From Trichaptum fuscoviolaceum (Eukaryota > Basidiomycota > Agaricomycetes > Hymenochaetales > Trichaptaceae), in contig CAJSYZ010000011.1 of the NCBI GenBank assembly GCA_910574455.1, positions 3,704,941 through 3,768,940 on the forward strand: 64,000 bases of DNA, read 5' to 3'. Within the stretch, counting starts at the first letter, position 1, and every line of letters starts with the position of its first letter. The translations under genes and the position numbers were made by a program. This document shows positions 44,456 through 53,956 of this stretch, one piece after another. Under the pieces are notes generated by a model. The model made no database searches. It had not been told where the DNA came from and saw nothing but the letters and a program-made list of their open reading frames with translations.

Positions 44456-44640
44456 GCCTACGGCCACTGCAGGTACCTGCAGGTACCTGCACAGGTACCT
44501 GAGTTAAAAAAAAGTCATACCTGGATCCGCAGGTAAGCGTGGGAAACAGGTACCTGCATGCGGGTGCACCCGGAGCCGCAGGTTTTTGCTGCAGGTACCT
44601 ACAGGTACCTACGGGTGACACGCACCCGTGTCATGCTCTA
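44456..44640 (-). repeat. Right hAT terminal and subterminal repeats
   Basis: Repeats of GCAGGTACCTGCAGGTACCT and GGATCCGCAGG lead to the terminal inverted sequence ACCCGTGTCATGCTCTA ending at 44640. Confidence 0.8.
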
Positions 44641-46136
44641 GTGTGGATTGGGCATAAGAAGTAACGGATGTTGAGTGAACGCGGCCTTGAGATCATCGAA
44701 TGATTTTTGTTCTACTTCAGTCCATTTGAAAGGTTGATCTTTGCGTTTGAGGTTGTCCAAGGGTTTGGTGATTTGGCGTAGTGTGGAATAAAACGGCGGT
44801 AGAAGTTGGTGAATCCAGTGAATGAACGGATATCTTTGACAGTAGTCGGAGTTGGCCATTTAGTGATTCCTTCGAGTTTTGTTGGGTCGGTTTGGATGTG
44901 ATTAGGTGTAATAATGAGTCCAAGATAGGGTAGTTTCTGCGTATGGAAAAAGCATTTGGTGGGCTTGAAGTAGAGGTCATTCTTTTCAAGGATAGTGAAG
45001 GCACGTCGTGCTCGAGAAATGAGTTCCGGTAAGGTTGGGGCATGTATGAGGATGTCGTCCATGTAAACCAAGAGATGATTTAGAAGGATTTCTTCGCCAA
45101 GAATATCATTCATAAAGTGTTGAAAGGTGGCAGGTGAGTTGCATAGGCCGAAAAACATAACTGTTGGTTCGAAAAGTCCTCGTTGAGTGGTAAATGCGGC
45201 TTTCCATTGATCTCCATCCTTGATGCGGATATTATTGTATCCCCATCGGATATCTAGGGCGATGAAGTAGTGAGATCCATGTAACTTGTCTAATAGATCC
45301 TGGACAAGTGGTAATGGGTACGCATTTTTGATGGTTCCATTGTTGAGGTAACGGTAATCTTGAACAGGTCGTAAGGTACCGTCTTTCTTGTCAACGAAGA
45401 AGAGAGGGGATGCCATAGGTGACTTCGAAGGTCTGATATATCCATTCTTGAGGTTCTCATCGATGAAGGCATCGAGAGCAGCTTGTTGCGGAAGTGAGAG
45501 TGGATAAGGTGAATGTCGTTTAGGAATGAAGTCGGGTTTGAGATCAATTGCATGGTCATATGGGCGACTTGGAGGAAAGCGATGTGCTTTTTCTTCGTCA
45601 AAAAGAGATAGGAATTGGTGGTATTGATGGGGTACCAAGGCAGTAAGTGGTTTAGCGGGTTGGAGTCCTTTTCGAGCTTGTTGCGCAAGTTGTGTTGAGA
45701 TATTAACGCGATTGAGCTGTATTGATCCAGTTTCCCAGTCGATTTTGGGTTGATATTTCTTGAACCATGGTAGTCCGAAAATGAAGTTCTCTTTTCCAAG
45801 GGTGGTAACATAGAATCGCATAGCATAGTGGGCATTTCCAAGCTTGACACGAAGGGGGGCATAAGATGTGATGTGTCCAGCATTGTTGAATGTTCCGTCA
45901 ACATTGCGTGGTCGAAGTGATTGTCGCAGTTTGATAGTTTTGATCTGGAGATTTTCTACGAGTGTTTTGTCAATGAATAGACCTTCTGCTCCGGTATCGA
46001 GTAGGGCGGTGGCTTTGTGGGTTTTCTGGTTATATAGGAACATGATTGGGATTCGTAAGGCGTGATTGTCATTAATTGAATTGATGAGCAGCCTGATGTT
46101 CAACGAGAGAGAGGGGCTGCGGGAGCTCTTCGTTGT
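44641..46136 (-). pseudogene. pol: Chromovirus pol, 5' part: protease and reverse transcriptase
   Basis: Follows gag in the same frame after one TGA. Protease: TALLDTGAEGLFID. RT: PHQYHQFLSLFDEEKAHRFP, SPLFFVDKKDGTLRPVQDY, FGLCNSPATFQHFMN and the catalytic LLVYMDDILIHA. A single missing A in an A-run near 44778 shifts the frame before the FKWTEVEQKSFDDLKAAF segment, after which pol runs up to the hAT insertion at 44640. The polymerase residues themselves are unaltered. Confidence 0.9.
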
Positions 46137-47519
46137 TCAAAAATTTCCTTCTTCAACTCGATCGAAGACTTGGTTGACTGCGTCATCATCAAGGCCAATA
46201 AGGAGTTGTTGAATCTGTGCGGCGCGATCTTCAGCTGAGAGTTCGCCTTGATCTTGGTCTTCGTTCTCGGGTTCAGAGTATTCGTTCTGATCATCGGCTG
46301 AAGTCAATTGGCGCATATTTTTGGACCTTGGTGTTCGTGAGTTGGGCCATCGAGTTTTTGAGGTACGTTTGGGATGAGGTTTGGGACACTTGGCAGTGCG
46401 ATGTCCGGGTTGGTGACAATTGAAGCAAAGGTTTTCCTTCATATGACGTTGGAATTCTTCGGTTGAAAGTCGTGATATAAAGAAGCTGTAGATGGCGAGG
46501 TCGACCAATTCTTCTATATCATCGTTGTCATTGGAAGGCAGTGATTCATTTGTGTCATTTGCGTCGTTTGAGATGGCTCGAATCTGACGATTGTATTGTC
46601 GCATAGGTCGTCGTTTGAAGCGGTTCTCTCCGGAATATGATTGGTGGGGTTGGGATTCCATTGAACGAGCTATCTTGTAATTGGTGTCCAATCGAGTGGC
46701 AAGCGAAAACCAATCTTCCATATTGGTCGGTTGTGGACTACATGCAAGTAGTTTCATTCGAAGATTGTCATTGAGTCCCATCCAGAATGCATTGCGTTGG
46801 GAGAGATATTCCGTGATACGAGCTTGCATGATAAGTGTTTTGAATTTGAGAATGTAGTCTTCAATAGATCCTCGCTGTTTGAGCTTGGCGAGTTCCATTG
46901 TAGCCTTGATTGTGAGTTCGGATGTGATGAAAGTGCGGTGGAATTCCTCAAGGAATTCTTCAAATGTGTCGGTTTCAAAACGTCCGCTGGCCATGTATTG
47001 CATTGCGAATGGTCGGGATCCGCGAAGACTGCAATGGGCGAGCACAAATTCGATGCATAGCTCATCTGTGTCATAGATGTGTCGGTTGGCTCGTAGATGG
47101 ATTTGGACTTGGAGTAAAAAGCGATCAGCATCTTCTTGGGTTCCGTCGAAAGGTTGAATTTTAGCCATGGTTATGGGTCGATCGTGTGCGGGTCCATCTC
47201 CTTGATTGTTATTGTCTGCTGCTCCTCCACCTCCAGCTCCTCCGCCTCCTCCTCCTCCTTCATCGTCTCCTCCTCCTCCTCCGTTGTCGTTCGGGTTTCC
47301 TCCGGGTGGTCCTTCTCCTCCTCCTCCTCCATCTCCTGCGGGTGGTTCACCAAAGCCCCATCCTCTCCATGCAGGATTTTGTCGGCCTCCTCTACCTCCT
47401 CTGCCTCCTCTGCCTCGACCTTGGAGATGTCTTATTTGGAAAAAGGTACTGATACTTTCTTCTCCAGGTGGGGGTCGGAACATTGAGCGGGTAGTTTCCG
47501 TGACAGTTTGGGTAGCCAT
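46137..47519 (-). CDS. gag: Chromovirus Gag
   Basis: 460 residues from an ATG at 47519. An RG/glycine-rich segment (GRGRGGRGGRGGRQNPAW), then a glycine/aspartate-rich low-complexity tract, precede a Ty3/gypsy capsid domain (VQIHLRANRHIYDTDE ... FEEFLEEFHRTFI) and one zinc knuckle CFNCHQPGHRTAKC. The frame ends in TGA (46139-46137) and pol continues in the same frame, so readthrough or a CGA-to-TGA mutation of a single Gag-Pol ORF are both possible. The frame also stays open far upstream of this ATG. Confidence 0.9.
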   Translation of the reverse strand: MATQTVTETTRSMFRPPPGEESISTFFQIRHLQGRGRGGRGGRGGRQNPAWRGWGFGEPPAGDGGGGGEGPPGGNPNDNGGGGGDDEGGGGGGGAGGGGAADNNNQGDGPAHDRPITMAKIQPFDGTQEDADRFLLQVQIHLRANRHIYDTDELCIEFVLAHCSLRGSRPFAMQYMASGRFETDTFEEFLEEFHRTFITSELTIKATMELAKLKQRGSIEDYILKFKTLIMQARITEYLSQRNAFWMGLNDNLRMKLLACSPQPTNMEDWFSLATRLDTNYKIARSMESQPHQSYSGENRFKRRPMRQYNRQIRAISNDANDTNESLPSNDNDDIEELVDLAIYSFFISRLSTEEFQRHMKENLCFNCHQPGHRTAKCPKPHPKRTSKTRWPNSRTPRSKNMRQLTSADDQNEYSEPENEDQDQGELSAEDRAAQIQQLLIGLDDDAVNQVFDRVEEGNF

Positions 47520-48420
47520 AGTACTAATGGATAGAGGTTCGATGTGAGGGCGGGTGTAAGAGAGATATGGTTTCGGTGGGATAGGAGGAAGTATGGATGC
47601 TTGACGTGAGGGAGTAGGAGTTTCTGGAGCAATGGAGCTTCCTGATTGAGAGGATTGTCTGGAGGATCGTCTGAAGAGGGTTTGATCAAGAGATCCGTGA
47701 GTGGGCGAGTTTGAACGAGATCGATGGGAGTTGCTGGGTTGAGGGTCGGAAGTGGAAGTTGGTTGGGGTTCTTGTGGTGGTTGTGGTAGTAGATCGGGGT
47801 GTCGGCGGTAGTACTCTTCTCTAAGCTCTTTCCAATTTGGAGTGTGACCTTCGTATATTTCTCGTAGTTCTGGGCCGAGTGTATGAGCTACTACCCAAGA
47901 ATCAGCAGTTGGGTTGTAGATCCAAGGGGTTTCGGTAGGTTCTCCGTTGGCGTCGGGAAGATGGAAGTATTGTGTTTCTTCGTTGAAGATAAGAGTGGTT
48001 GGGAACGGTGGTAGTGGGGGTTGAATGTGTTTGAACTCTCCTGCTAGACTTCGACGAGCAAGGTCTTCCCAGTTGGGGGTATGAGTGATGAAGTTTTGTC
48101 GAGCTTCTTCAGCAGAGTTGGCTTCGATTGGGGTCCACCGTTGTAGTAGTTGATTGTATGACCACGATCGATAAGTTTTGTTACCAATCCTATAGTAGAA
48201 GAAGTTCTTTTCGGTGTCAAAGAAGAGTCGATTGTGTGGTGGTGGAGCGTCTGGATACTGAGGAACAGTAGTCTGTGTAGGTATTGGTTCTTCAGTGGTT
48301 TTCGAAGTGGTTTCTTTGTTGGTTTTGCCTGTTGTAGTAGATGAGGCTGTGTTTCGAGCCGTCTGTTTGCCTTTGTTCGCCGTGGTGATTAATCGGTTCC
48401 GGATTGATATCCGTAACTGT
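47520..48420 (-). CDS. Open frame continuous with gag, without a start codon
   Basis: About 300 codons directly upstream of and in frame with the Gag ATG contain no stop and no ATG, GTG or TTG. The reading holds two related units, each ending in HTPNW plus a charged helix (THTPNWEDLARRSLAGEF and GHTPNWKELREEYYRRHP), then a Ser/Pro-rich linker into Gag. Such length without stops in a young element argues for translation, perhaps by frameshift from the upstream frame, splicing or a non-standard start. No family is recognised. Confidence 0.5.
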
Positions 48421-49290
48421 CTGAATCGTAGTTTGTAAGGGTGTAGTCCGTAACACTAGCAATGTGCGGTGAATCTTCCGGGGGGTCAATCGGTGGTGCA
48501 AGATAGTTGTGAATTATGTTTTGCGGAGTGGGTTGGTGGTGTTGACAACTACACTGATAGATGTAGTGGTTGACGTCTTCGCTGATACTATTCCAACAGA
48601 AGTGTCGATTTACAAAGCGAACAGTTTCAGCTTCAGTGCGATGAAGTTGTTCTCCGTGGTTGTCAAAATGGACGTAGTTTATAAAGAATCGGCGTAGGTG
48701 AGTTTCTCGAGGGATGAATAATCGGGTATGGTTCCAGAGGAGTCCGTATTTGAAGATCCAAGGTTGGTGGTTGTCGCGTGAGTACTGCAGGTATCCAACT
48801 GTTTGGGTGTAATTGTAATACCGGTCGTCGAGTATAGTTCGGATTTGGTTTAGGATGTCGTCGAATTCTTCGGCAAAAGCGAGGAATCGGTTTCGGATGA
48901 GGTCTCTGGTTGAGTAGATGGGATCGTCAAGGGCTGGAAGTGATAGGGTGTCCGCCACGATTGTGGTAGTGTGTAGTGTATGCGTAGAAGTCGGCAATCG
49001 TCTCCACAGATATGGACTAGTCGGATTCGATCGGGGAGAAACTCTTCTAGGTAGAAGAATGCGTTGGGGTTGGTGTGGTAGATGAAGAAGATAGAGTCGG
49101 GTTGAACGATTAGACTGGCAGTTTTTGTGATGGACCAAACTGTATCGTCACAGTACTTGGTGAAACTGTATGTGTCGAATTGATAACAGTTGGCTACAGA
49201 GTATTGGACTTGGTATATGTGTCTTCCTGCGTTGTCAAGGTGGTTGGTGTTGGTGTGGGTAAGGAGCAAAGCGTTTTGTGGGATAGAGGG
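48389..49290 (-). CDS. 5' frame(s) with an integrase-like HHCC segment
   Basis: Two overlapping frames (about 49290-48850 and 49138-48389). The second contains HFDNHGEQLHRTEAETVRF, followed by RHFCWNSISEDVNHYIYQCS ending CSCQ. The H...H...C..C spacing recalls the H2C2 zinc-binding region before retroviral-type integrases, yet this lies between the 5' LTR and gag and has no catalytic core. The first frame has no ATG. It could be a fragment of another element's pol adopted as a 5' ORF, or a zinc-binding accessory protein. Confidence 0.5.
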
Positions 49291-49881
49291 TGCCGTGATG
49301 GATAGATGTTATGACGTAAAGTGAAGTGGTTTTCTGTTTGACCTTTGTTTAGTCTTGAGGGTCGTCAAGCGATAACGTTATGAGATGATCGACGGTGGGG
49401 CAGTGTTTGTGATGCTTTGTTCAATGTTAACAGATGAACTGTTCTTCGATTTCTGGATCGGTCTCCCTTCGCTATTACCAAGCGGCACGTCTGCGAGTTA
49501 TGCTCGTTGTCCAATAGGCGTCCCAAAGACTAGGCTAGCAGCTTTATGCCTTCTTTGCAGGTACTGAGTCCTCTTCCTGTGTGCACAGCTACGGTCCCGT
49601 TTGGTATGACAGAAGTTGGTTCCTTTGTAACGCTACTGTCCGGGGTTTAATCAACCAATGAGCTGGAGCGGTTTTCTTAATCTTCGGATCGCGACTCTCA
49701 AAGTTTTCCTTGGCCTCCCTCTTGCAATCGATGAGCACCTTGCTACACTGAAGGGATTACCTCGAGCGGGTGTTCTTCTGGACTAGATGGGTTTACAACT
49801 GGTTAGTAGTAAGTGGAGCTATGGCTCAACACCTTAGTCGTAAAGACGGATGTCTTCGACGGTAGAAAAGTTCGATCTAAT

Positions 49882-50348
49882 TGTTACGTCTCAACTTACG
49901 GTCTCGTATAGTTGGGGAACGCAACGTTAAGTTGCTCAGTGATAGCGGAGCTAGGGCTCGACACTAAGTGTTGTATGGTCAAGGGCCTACGATGTAGAGT
50001 AGAGAGAAACAGATGTATAGCAGAGACTAGAGACGGGGGGTTTGACAAAGGAGATCGAACTTAGAGTTCGATCATGCTAAGTACAGGGGTTTATATACTG
50101 TAGCTGCGGAGCAAGGGTACATCGGAAGATGGGTAAGAAGAGAACAATAAGAAAGTAGACGATAGGCTACTAATAATAGTGTGAGAGCGGTGGGCAGAGG
50201 GTTAGGGCAAAGGGTACATGTGTAATGTCGGGATTGGCTGAGGGTTGAGGGTTACATCGGAGGATGACTGAGCAGAACAAGAATAGAAACAAATAGGGCA
50301 AAGGGTTCGGAGTAATGGGGGCCGCTGACATAGTAAGAAAACGTAACA
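49882..50348 (-). repeat. 5' LTR of the chromovirus
   Basis: 467 bp, near-identical to 38360-38826. The internal sequence next to it reads ATTAGATCGAAC on the coding strand; no tRNA primer-binding site was recognised there, leaving self-priming as an option. Confidence 0.95.
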
Positions 50349-50353
50349 CTATT

Positions 50354-51145
50354 GGGACGAAATGGGAAAGAATGCAGTGGGAAACTGAGTGCGTCGTCTT
50401 CAACCAGTGGCACTCAGGCTGGCAGTGCCATGGCACCGGCAGTGCTTACTACTACTACTACTAGTAGTAGTAGTAGTAGTAGTAGCAGTGTCGGACTTTT
50501 AATCTGAAGTTCAACTTGAAGTTGCAGGATCACTGGCATGATCCGAATCCAGTAGTCTGAGTACCCCATGCCCAAGTCTTATCATAGTACTACCACTAGC
50601 ACTCAGGCTGGCAGTACTGCGACATCACGGTGTCGTGTCTAGTACTACTTACTCTACAACTTCTTCAAGTTTACGCTTCAACAGCTTGAAGCTCTTTCAC
50701 CTCGAAGTCCCTGTCACCCAAAACCATTTATTAAGTCCCTCAGGTATTGGCGGTGAGTCATCTTTCAGTCTCCTAGTTGAAGTCACCGCATTCAATACTC
50801 ACTGACAGGCTACTACTACTAGTAGTACTATTACTATCAGTACTACTATTCGGTAGCCTGAGTGTTGCCTCGACTGCTACTAGTAGTACTCCGAGTCCGT
50901 GTTTCAGTCTTGCGATCAAACTTCTGCCCTGAGTGCCACCACTGGCAGTGACCGTGGCAACTACTATATTCGGTTCGGACTTGGCAACTTGAAGCTGGAG
51001 TCTCCGTCACCTCTGAGTCTGGTAGTACTGCACTGGCATAATACCAGCTACTGGTCACTCCGAGTCAGACAGGCACCAGTTGAAGTTTGAAAGGACTCGG
51101 AAGGAATACAATCCCCCCCCCCCCAAAGTTCAAGACTTGAACAAG
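50354..51145. other. Repeat-rich spacer upstream of the 729-residue gene
   Basis: Dense CACTGGCAG/CTGCCAGTG, CTCAGGCTGGCAGT, AACTTGAAG and TACTACTAG motifs, many as inverted pairs. I read these as subterminal or promoter repeats linked to the Plavaka module. A C-run of about 13 lies near 51112-51124. Confidence 0.5.
50446..50490. repeat. Palindromic trinucleotide tract
   Basis: (TAC) units turn into (TAG) units around ACTACTAGTAGT, making a near-perfect self-complementary stretch of about 40 bp that could extrude as a hairpin. Confidence 0.8.
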
Positions 51146-53393
51146 ATGAAGAATGCAGACCCAGACGGACCCGGCACCAATAGTAGGGCCCTTAACTCCG
51201 CGTCTCACTCGCGGTCACAACTCCGCCAAGTGACGCCGTTGGACGCCTACGTCGGACTCGGAGACACCTTTCGGCATGTGTCCTCCATGCCGCCACCGCC
51301 CGATACTACCAGTGGTGGAAATACGGGAAGAGGTCCCAGTGTAGAAAAAAGTCGTCTTCTCCTGCTAGCGGTGAAGGCCACTACTCCGAATACTCCAACA
51401 CCTCCGGAGAGTCGAACACCTACTCCGGCAGTACATGCTCTGTCCAGTTCCCCGGGTCCAGTCCGGCGTCATGGCTCCGGAGCTTCGAATAGCTCAAGTC
51501 TCACTGGTAACTTAAAAAGGTCACATAGTGCAGGCAACGACCCGGGTCGTTATGGTAAACGGGCACGGTCTGAGAGTTATATAGGAGGTGCCCTGCCTGA
51601 AGGTTCGCCTGCGAGTCAGGCTCGGACAACGCGGGGTTTATCAAAGAGACATTCTCCGATCCCTAGTGATTGCGGGTCGCTCACTACGGCTATCAATAAT
51701 GCCAAAGCTGGCATTTCCACTCTTGAGGAGTACGCGTCCAAGACTATTGAAAACACTCAACGTATTGACCTGGTTCACCCGACTGGAAGCACTGGCAGTC
51801 AAGGTACTGAGGCAACCTTCATCCCTGCCACTGGCAGTGAAGCACTTCATGTTAGCGCACAGCTGGTTGAACCTGGGAAACAATCTTTGGAAACGGACAA
51901 GGATGCGAATGTTCGGCTCAATGCTATGGAGAAGACGATTCAGCTGCTCCTAGAAGGGCAGGAGGCTGTTTTGAGTGCTGTAGCCCAATTAAGATCGTCG
52001 GTTACTCACCTAACTGATTGTGTATCCGGAGTAAGTGACAATGTCAATTTTCTAAAAAGAATGTCATCTGAAAACATACGCTTGTTAGAACCGAGCACCA
52101 GGCGATGCTGTCATAGCAAGGAAGGCTCTCGATGCTATGCTGTACTTCCTCTTTGAAGCCTCCGCAATCGTCCTTGATTTCAATGATGACGAAATACAAA
52201 AGTGCATTTCCTCTGCATCAAAGTCCCGCGGTCTCGGTCAGTTTCATCACTTCGATGTTGGACGGACTGGCCTCCTGGGAGTCATGAGAGACCATCTTCT
52301 CAGATACTATATGACATGCATAGATCAAGAAGATGGCAAGACCTATCATACATTAACGAATGATGCACCACATGCGCAGTATGTTAAAACGCTAGAACGC
52401 CCTCGCGAGTTCTACGTGGGCTTGGATAAGGAGTTCAATCAGACCGACTTCTCCACTATGGATCCCTCTCGTCTTTTCCATTTCTTCCTGCCATTATTCC
52501 AGATCCATCTCCGCGCACTCTGGGATATCATCGTTGATGTAGACACGTTGATCCAGAAACTGGATCATTTTACCTGCACCGTTGAAGAAGATAGGTCTGT
52601 AGTAATGGTTCCTGCTGTGTCTCGCCTTTATGAATACGGCGAAACGGATGGCAATAAGAAACTCCGAACACATGCGCGTGAGCTGTATCCCGATTTCTTT
52701 ACGGCTCCAGGTCGCAATGACGATGGCGATGAACTTCCTAGTTTGGATACTGCAAGTCGGGAACTGGCGCTACGTTTTTGTACCAAGGTTGACGCCATGT
52801 TTCAGGACAATGTCTCAGTAGAGGCTATATACGATCACGACATGCGCGTACTTAAAGAGGCGAAGGGCCTTTCATCTCTTTCTTTATCACAGCTCGTTAT
52901 AGGGGATCTGAAATCACTTCCAAACCGCATTGAGGCTTCCTTCAGGGCGTTGGAAACTCTTCACCTCCGCTTGATAAATGGGTTTAAAATCGTCAGGAGA
53001 TGGTTGGAAATTGTCTCCAACACAAAGGTATTCAAACTCCTCATGGGCGTATCGGAAGCCCCTATCCGCAGCTTTCTCAACGAGATAATACACCAACGGG
53101 CGGAGTCAACTGACGCAATCCTCGATGCTTTTAACAATTTGCACAAACATACAAGTGACGCCAAAACTCGCGAATCTGCAAAGGATGCTGCACAGGCCAT
53201 GACTACGTTGTTTCGCAACCTGGATTCACGCGGTGTACCCCCAATTCCTTCAAGTTCTATTGGTGCTAGTGCATGGAATGCGACAGCATCCAGCCTCGCG
53301 CAGCCTCGCGATTATCTAGAGGAGCTGATACAAAATACGGGCAAAAACGTGAAGGATTGTGAAAAGCTCTGGTATTATCATCGTATGCAGTGA
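51146..53393 (+). CDS. 729-residue unknown protein, partner of the Plavaka transposase
   Basis: Exon 1 (51146-52030) and exon 2 (52089-53393) are joined by a GTAAGT...TTAG intron and give 730 codons with a stop. The N-terminal 250 residues are Ser/Pro/Thr-rich and basic (GRYGKRARSE may be a nuclear signal). A coiled-coil-like part follows (NVRLNAMEKTIQLLLEGQ). The C-terminal 430 residues are helical and globular-looking, with FHHFDVGRTGLLGVMRDHL and HFFLPLFQIHLRALWDIIVD. No family is recognised. It converges on the transposase gene 560 bp away. An intact frame inside the element suggests an accessory role, for example target or end binding (inference). Confidence 0.65.
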
Positions 53394-53396
53394 TGG

Positions 53397-53956
53397 GTTG
53401 GGCCACAGCGATCAGTAATTAATGTATGTGATGAAGTCTCTTCACTCTCTAATATGCGCTCACTGCAGTGCATTTAGCTCTTCTCTCCATCAAGCCGTTG
53501 CGGGCAAAACAAGCAACCGTTCCCCGAAAGTTGTCTGGGAAATATTAAGAACTCCGAGGTGAAGCTATGACTTGAACTACCCATACAATCTCTGAGCTAT
53601 GCCAGTGTCTTCTGTTTCTCCTTACATATGTCACTTCGTGAATTGTTGATAATAATTGTTACCTCGTACGATGAATACCATGATGTTATTGCCAGTGTAA
53701 ACTGTACAACTTGAACTTGAAAGCAAGCCAAGAGTATGATGTCAACTTGAAGTTAATACAGCCTAAGAGTCGATGCCTTGATTACACTTGCATGGCATCA
53801 TGATCATGATGCCACTACTAGCAGCAGTGGCTCAGGCTGGCACTGGGTCTGTTTCATTTACATCTCTTTCTTTAATTGCCATATCCTCACTTTCAAGTTG
53901 TAGGTTTCAATCTACTTTGTAGTATGTGCTACTAAATGAAGAGTTTATCTTTATCA
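53397..53956. other. Spacer between convergent genes
   Basis: No gene seen. CAGCAGTGGCTCAGGCTGG and AACTTGAAGTT motifs occur (53700-53850). It must contain the 3' ends of both transcripts; no clear poly(A) signal was picked out. Confidence 0.45.

Larger units (their letters stand above)
42345..44640. mobile_element. 2.3-kb non-autonomous hAT element with captured sequences
   Basis: TIR TAGAGCATGACACGGGTGC (42345) is matched in inverted form at 44640 with a 1-base slip. The 8-bp duplication GTGTGGAT flanks it (42337-42344, 44641-44648), and excision restores the pol RNase H reading MPNPHNPFFLE. Subterminal arrays of GGTACCTGCAGGTACCTG lie inside both ends, as in other hAT elements. There is no transposase. 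The interior carries an ING-family gene fragment (43325-43985) and part of the Gag-only element's LTR (43986-44451). Confidence 0.9.
38360..50348 (-). mobile_element. Young chromodomain Ty3/gypsy retrotransposon with extra ORFs, split by hAT
   Basis: Both LTRs (38360-38826 and 49882-50348, 467 bp each, one difference seen) and the 5-bp duplication CTATT (38355-38359, 50349-50353) are present. On the minus strand the order is: two 5' frames without ATG, gag, one in-frame TGA, pol (PR-RT-RNase H-IN-chromodomain), then two further ORFs. Removing the 2.3-kb hAT insertion leaves about 9.7 kb, long for a chromovirus. Integration guided by the chromodomain is typical. Near-identical LTRs indicate recent insertion, yet pol carries two 1-base frameshifts at A homopolymers plus the hAT insertion. 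Confidence 0.95.

Noticed and set aside
47171..47547. Proline-rich plus-strand ORF opposite gag
   Set aside because: It is the antisense shadow of the glycine-rich Gag tract; codon pattern and position give no independent support.
50446..50490. CRISPR-like or satellite array
   Set aside because: It is a simple trinucleotide palindrome with no spacers and no larger repeat unit.
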